The notes under the pieces were generated by a model that did no database searches, was not told the origin of the DNA, and saw only the letters and a list, made by a program, of their open reading frames with translations. Shown one piece after another: positions 61,603-64,000 of a DNA stretch of 64,000 nucleotides. Origin of the DNA: Nocardioides dongkuii (GTDB taxonomy: Bacteria > Actinomycetota > Actinomycetes > Propionibacteriales > Nocardioidaceae); contig NZ_CP059903.1 of assembly GCF_014127485.1 (NCBI RefSeq), positions 2,480,001 through 2,544,000 of the forward strand, written 5' to 3'. Every line of letters begins with the position of its first letter. Position 1 is the first letter of the stretch. A program made the position numbers and the translations under genes.

Positions 61603-62161
61603 TGACATCGCCTCCGTTGTTCGATTCAAGCTGGCCGTTCTGACGCCTGAGAAACATCGCATGACTCGAAGCGGTCCACGCCCGGGCCGCACCGCTCTGG
61701 AACGGGCATCCGCCCACCGACTCCTCTACGTAGTCGCAGTCGGCATATGACGGATCTGCCGTTTGCACGTACTTGCATCCGGCTGCTTTCTGAAGCCCGG
61801 TGACGGCCCGTCCGCCCCAACTCGATGGTTCCTTCCAGGTGCCCGCGACGGAACTGCCGTCATCACAATTGCGGGCAGCGCGGGCGTCGTAGTGACCGCT
61901 TTGCGTCATCCAGTCCGAACGGGCCTCCAAGCAGATGCTCAAACTCATCGCGGCCCCGGTTTCTGACCGCACGTAGGTGCTCCTGTCCGGCAGGGACCAG
62001 GTCATTGTCTGCTGACTACCTGGCGCCCCTACGAACTTGTATCCGTTCCCGGAGTTGACTCCGTTCCCGTGACAGTCAGCCGACGCTGCTGTTGCGCCCA
62101 GCAGTATCACTGCCGCAACTGCGCCGAGAACCGTCGCGGCACGGCGAATGAGGTTGAGCAT
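61586..62161 (-). CDS. Secreted cysteine-containing protein of unknown function
   Basis: A 191-residue protein with a signal peptide (RRAATVLGAVAAVILLGATA, then ASADCHGNG). The mature domain has six or more Cys (ADCHG, SICLEARS, ARNCDDG, AGCKYV, ADCDYV, GGCPFQ), suggesting a disulphide-stabilised extracellular fold. A stretch YKFVGAPGSQQTMTWSL looks like a beta-rich start. I recognise no family. It overlaps the downstream lipoprotein gene by 17 bases, so the two are probably coupled. The ATG has a G-rich stretch upstream (GGGGGC). Confidence 0.6.
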   Translation of the reverse strand: MLNLIRRAATVLGAVAAVILLGATAASADCHGNGVNSGNGYKFVGAPGSQQTMTWSLPDRSTYVRSETGAAMSLSICLEARSDWMTQSGHYDARAARNCDDGSSVAGTWKEPSSWGGRAVTGLQKAAGCKYVQTADPSYADCDYVEESVGGCPFQSGAARAWTASSHAMFLRRQNGQLESNNGGDVNAADR

Positions 62162-62337
62162 CGTGGGTGCCCCCTAGAATGCGGATGCTTGGCAACCTAA
62201 CGGCGTCAGGGGGCGGGGTGGAGATAATGCCCTAGAACTGGGTAGGAAGTCGTTGCGGCCCCGATCTCTGCGAGTTTGTCGTGATATCGCACTCCCCCGC
62301 TGCGATTGCGACGGGAGAGCACCCGACGCCCCTGGGG

Positions 62338-62682
62338 TCAGCGGACCCTCGGGCTCCGAGTGCGTGCGCCGACCCAAGACGCACAGTCGCGCTCGTGAAC
62401 CACGAACCCGGACAGCCCACCACCGCCGCGAGGAGACTCGTTCTGTCCTCGAAACGGGTTCCGCGTGGGCTCCGCGACCACGCCGACGGGCCGGTCGCTG
62501 TCGCCATCTCCAACGCCGCCGGCACGAACCTTTTCGGCATGATCACGTTCGCGCGCTCGGTCGTCGTTGGACGCCTCGACCTGCTTTGCAGAGGCTCGCG
62601 CCGCGAACAGACCACCTGCGATGACCGACAGTGGCGCGGCAACGATCGCGATGATGTCCTTGACGTTCTCGAAGTTCGACAC
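62338..62682 (-). CDS. Possible small membrane protein, C-terminus uncertain
   Basis: A 114-residue frame starting from GTG with SNFENVKDIIAIVAAPLSVI, AGGLFAARASAKQVEAS and a charged stretch. The first 45 residues look genuine: one membrane span followed by a charged coil, typical of phage-island proteins. The last 65 residues are Arg/Gly-rich and unlike a real protein, and a neighbouring frame is more protein-like there, so the gene may be frameshifted or truncated. It lies just downstream of the recombinase remnant. Confidence 0.35.
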   Translation of the reverse strand: MSNFENVKDIIAIVAAPLSVIAGGLFAARASAKQVEASNDDRARERDHAEKVRAGGVGDGDSDRPVGVVAEPTRNPFRGQNESPRGGGGLSGFVVHERDCASWVGARTRSPRVR

Positions 62683-62699
62683 AGCGAGACGCTAGCCGT

Positions 62700-62919
62700 G
62701 CGATCAGACGTGCACCCAGGGAACGCGCGACAGCCAGGACGTGGAAACCGCTCGGGGCCGGGTCTGCACGTTGTGAGGAGCGCATCCTCGACGCAGACCC
62801 ACACCCGAGGCGCTCGGCAAGCCCGCGGCAGACCTCCTCCTGGGGTCGACGCCCTCCTGCTTTTGGTCGAGGTCCTTGCTGATCCGGCAGTAGATCGCCG
62901 CTTGCACGCGCTCAGGCAT
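62700..62919 (-). pseudogene. Remnant of a serine recombinase (integrase) N-terminus
   Basis: The reverse frame from ATG 62919 reads PERVQAAIYCRISKDLDQKQ followed by EGVD, the start of large serine recombinases (YCRIS with the catalytic Ser). It then fails: one base later the frame must shift to read QEEVCRGLAERLG, the next conserved helix, and must shift again for WVCVED. Nothing of the catalytic core beyond this point or of the DNA-binding domain survives. This is a decayed integrase gene, evidence that the island was once mobile. Confidence 0.75.
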
Positions 62920-63040
62920 CGTCGCTCTCGAGCCGCAGCATCGTGAGTCGTTGCTCATCGAAGTCTCGCTGCGGACCGTACGTGCGCTCAGTGTGCGCAA
63001 GGTTGACGATGCCGGGTGACTTCGGCACATCACCGAACAT
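62912..63040 (-). CDS. Small ORF overlapping the recombinase remnant, C-terminal fragment
   Basis: A 42-residue frame reads FGDVPKSPGIVNLAHTERTY and DFDEQRLTMLRLESDDA before a TGA that overlaps the recombinase ATG. The same frame continues upstream without a start (NLYLFTRTGRRKMWCMFGDV), so it may be the end of a longer decayed gene. It looks protein-like but has no known family. Such overlaps are usual between an integrase and the gene preceding it. Confidence 0.4.
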   Translation of the reverse strand: MFGDVPKSPGIVNLAHTERTYGPQRDFDEQRLTMLRLESDDA

Positions 63041-63433
63041 GCACCACATCTTCCGGCGCCCGGTCCTCGTGAACAGGTAGAGGTTCGTGCGCTTTCAGAA
63101 CTTCCTGCCTCACCGAATGTGCGGACCGCCCGCCCCACGCGGCGACTGTCGTCGCGGGTGAAGTCAGGCGTCCGACCGCCCTTCACGTACTAGTGCGGCG
63201 CGAAGTCCTCGAAGGTCGTCGCCCAGGTCCACTTGAGTGTCGGGGCCTTGGCCCGCACGAGTGGCGATCGCGCGTCAGCTGACCGGACGGCTCGGTCGGG
63301 GACGCCAGGCGTCCTCAGCGTCCTCGTGTGCTGGGCGACCGCAAGGAGCCCGGAGCCCCGGCTCGCGTCATTCCGCCGCTTGAGGGCACGTAGGAATCGG
63401 CTTCAACCCACCGCCCCTGGCGTGGGGGCGCGC
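63041..63433. other. Degraded region at the island's right edge, no intact gene seen
   Basis: Short frames only, with no convincing start. The part nearest the recombinase continues the decayed frame noted above. No tRNA gene or clear attachment-site repeat was found, though the boundary of the acquired segment probably lies here because composition returns to high GC after 63.43 kb. Confidence 0.4.
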
Positions 63434-64000
63434 CTAGACCGACAACCTGTTGACGGTCCTGGACACGTGGTCACCCGTCTTCTGGAGGAACACGATCTCC
63501 CCGAACTCGACGTGCGACCAGCCTTCGGCGTCGTCCGTCAGGGCCTCGGAGGCGAACACGGCGGCCGATGCCTCGTTCTCGTCGCACGCCTCGAAGTCGA
63601 AGGACGTGCCGTCGCTCGGGACGTGGCGACCCATCAGCATGTACATCGGCTCCAGGAGCATCGAGAGGGCAAAGTCCTCTGTGCCCGGACCGGACTCCCG
63701 CAGCTTCTTCCAGTCCCCGACCGGGTTGGTCTCGCCCTGGTGCCCGAGGCCGGTGTTGACTCCGATGATCCGGTCCGGCGACACCAGGGCCATCTTCATC
63801 TTCGTCAGGGCAGGGAGATCGAGGGCTTCCATCGCCTGGGAGATGAGGTGGACCATCTTCTCGATCGCGCGTTGGACGTCCTCGTCGCTGTCGCCGTCGA
63901 GCAGGGAGAGCAGGAGCACGTAGAGGAACTCCGTGTCCGTCGTGCCCCGCATCTGCTTGAGGTACCTGTCCTCGCAGTGCTGCAGCAGCTCCCTCTGCAG
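63434..64000 (-). CDS. Class II glutamine amidotransferase, C-terminal portion (cut by window edge)
   Basis: The reverse strand reads at least 188 residues in frame up to the window end, so the start lies outside. Features are RGTTDTEFLYVLLLSLLDGD, VSPDRIIGVNTGLGHQGE, GTEDFALSMLLEPMYMLMGR, HVEFGEIVFLQKTGD and VSRTVNRLSV. This matches class II (Ntn-type) amidotransferases of the YafJ/EgtC group, in which the catalytic Cys is the second residue, not visible here. It is high-GC and host-like, which fixes the right edge of the island. Confidence 0.75.
   Translation of the reverse strand: MQRELLQHCEDRYLKQMRGTTDTEFLYVLLLSLLDGDSDEDVQRAIEKMVHLISQAMEALDLPALTKMKMALVSPDRIIGVNTGLGHQGETNPVGDWKKLRESGPGTEDFALSMLLEPMYMLMGRHVPSDGTSFDFEACDENEASAAVFASEALTDDAEGWSHVEFGEIVFLQKTGDHVSRTVNRLSV

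Noticed and set aside
62338-62804. A second protein-coding frame covering the same bases as the 62338 gene
   Set aside because: Neither frame is convincing along its full length; only the first 45 residues of the chosen frame look real, so it is reported with low confidence instead.
63041-63433. tRNA gene as island insertion site
   Set aside because: No cloverleaf-like sequence with the conserved GGTTCGA-type arm was found in this stretch.

Overview
The window reads as chromosomal DNA of a high-GC actinobacterium, most likely a Nocardioides-like member of the Nocardioidaceae. The signs are strong G/C bias at third codon positions, frequent GTG starts, an HNH/DUF222 endonuclease, a bacterial type A RNase P RNA, an IdeR/DmdR-type iron box, and a gene order around fabG4/htdX/fadA2 that matches mycobacteria as I recall it. 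The species cannot be fixed from the sequence alone.

Layout. 1-7 kb is accessory: the start of an IS110-type transposase, a nucleotidyltransferase, an HNH endonuclease, a luciferase-like/berberine-bridge-like flavoenzyme fusion with a divergent HxlR regulator, and a frameshifted gene. 7-25.5 kb is mostly metabolic: a CtlX-like guanidino hydrolase, a TetR regulator, a molybdopterin oxidoreductase, two thiolase loci (fadA2-like divergent from fabG4-htdX, and fadA-fadB), two tandem TesB thioesterases coupled to a PAC2 protein, a secreted calcium-binding-repeat protein, lipoproteins and an alpha/beta hydrolase. 25.5-39 kb holds core genes (dxs, nadE, panB, map) among a NUDIX hydrolase, a strictosidine-synthase-like protein, a GH18-like protein, a methyltransferase, an ECF sigma factor with its overlapping membrane partner, and a soluble sugar-dehydrogenase-like protein.

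39.1-47.8 kb is an iron-siderophore transport locus. A binding lipoprotein, two FecCD permeases and a FecE-type ATPase run left. A siderophore-interacting reductase and two ABC-exporter-fold subunits run right. A strong IdeR-like box lies between the two arms. The exporter-fold pair has clearly asymmetric ATP sites and resembles a mycobacterial IrtAB importer split into three genes. The locus is bracketed on both sides by copies of a 48-bp palindromic repeat.

47.8-54 kb contains a TPR protein, rnpB, a LuxR-type two-component system in one operon with an MMPL transporter, and a YihY/BrkB membrane protein. 54.1-63.4 kb looks like an acquired island: base composition drops, codon use changes, and it carries a two-gene DUF262 + HEPN cassette (a candidate defence or toxin module), small secreted or membrane proteins of unknown function, and the shattered start of a serine recombinase. 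The last gene is a class II glutamine amidotransferase cut by the window edge.

Two repeat families occupy intergenic space. A dispersed family with the core TTGAGCAGCGAAGGCGC lies mainly between convergent gene ends. The 48-bp family lies between convergent ends on either side of the siderophore locus. No CRISPR array and no tRNA gene were seen.
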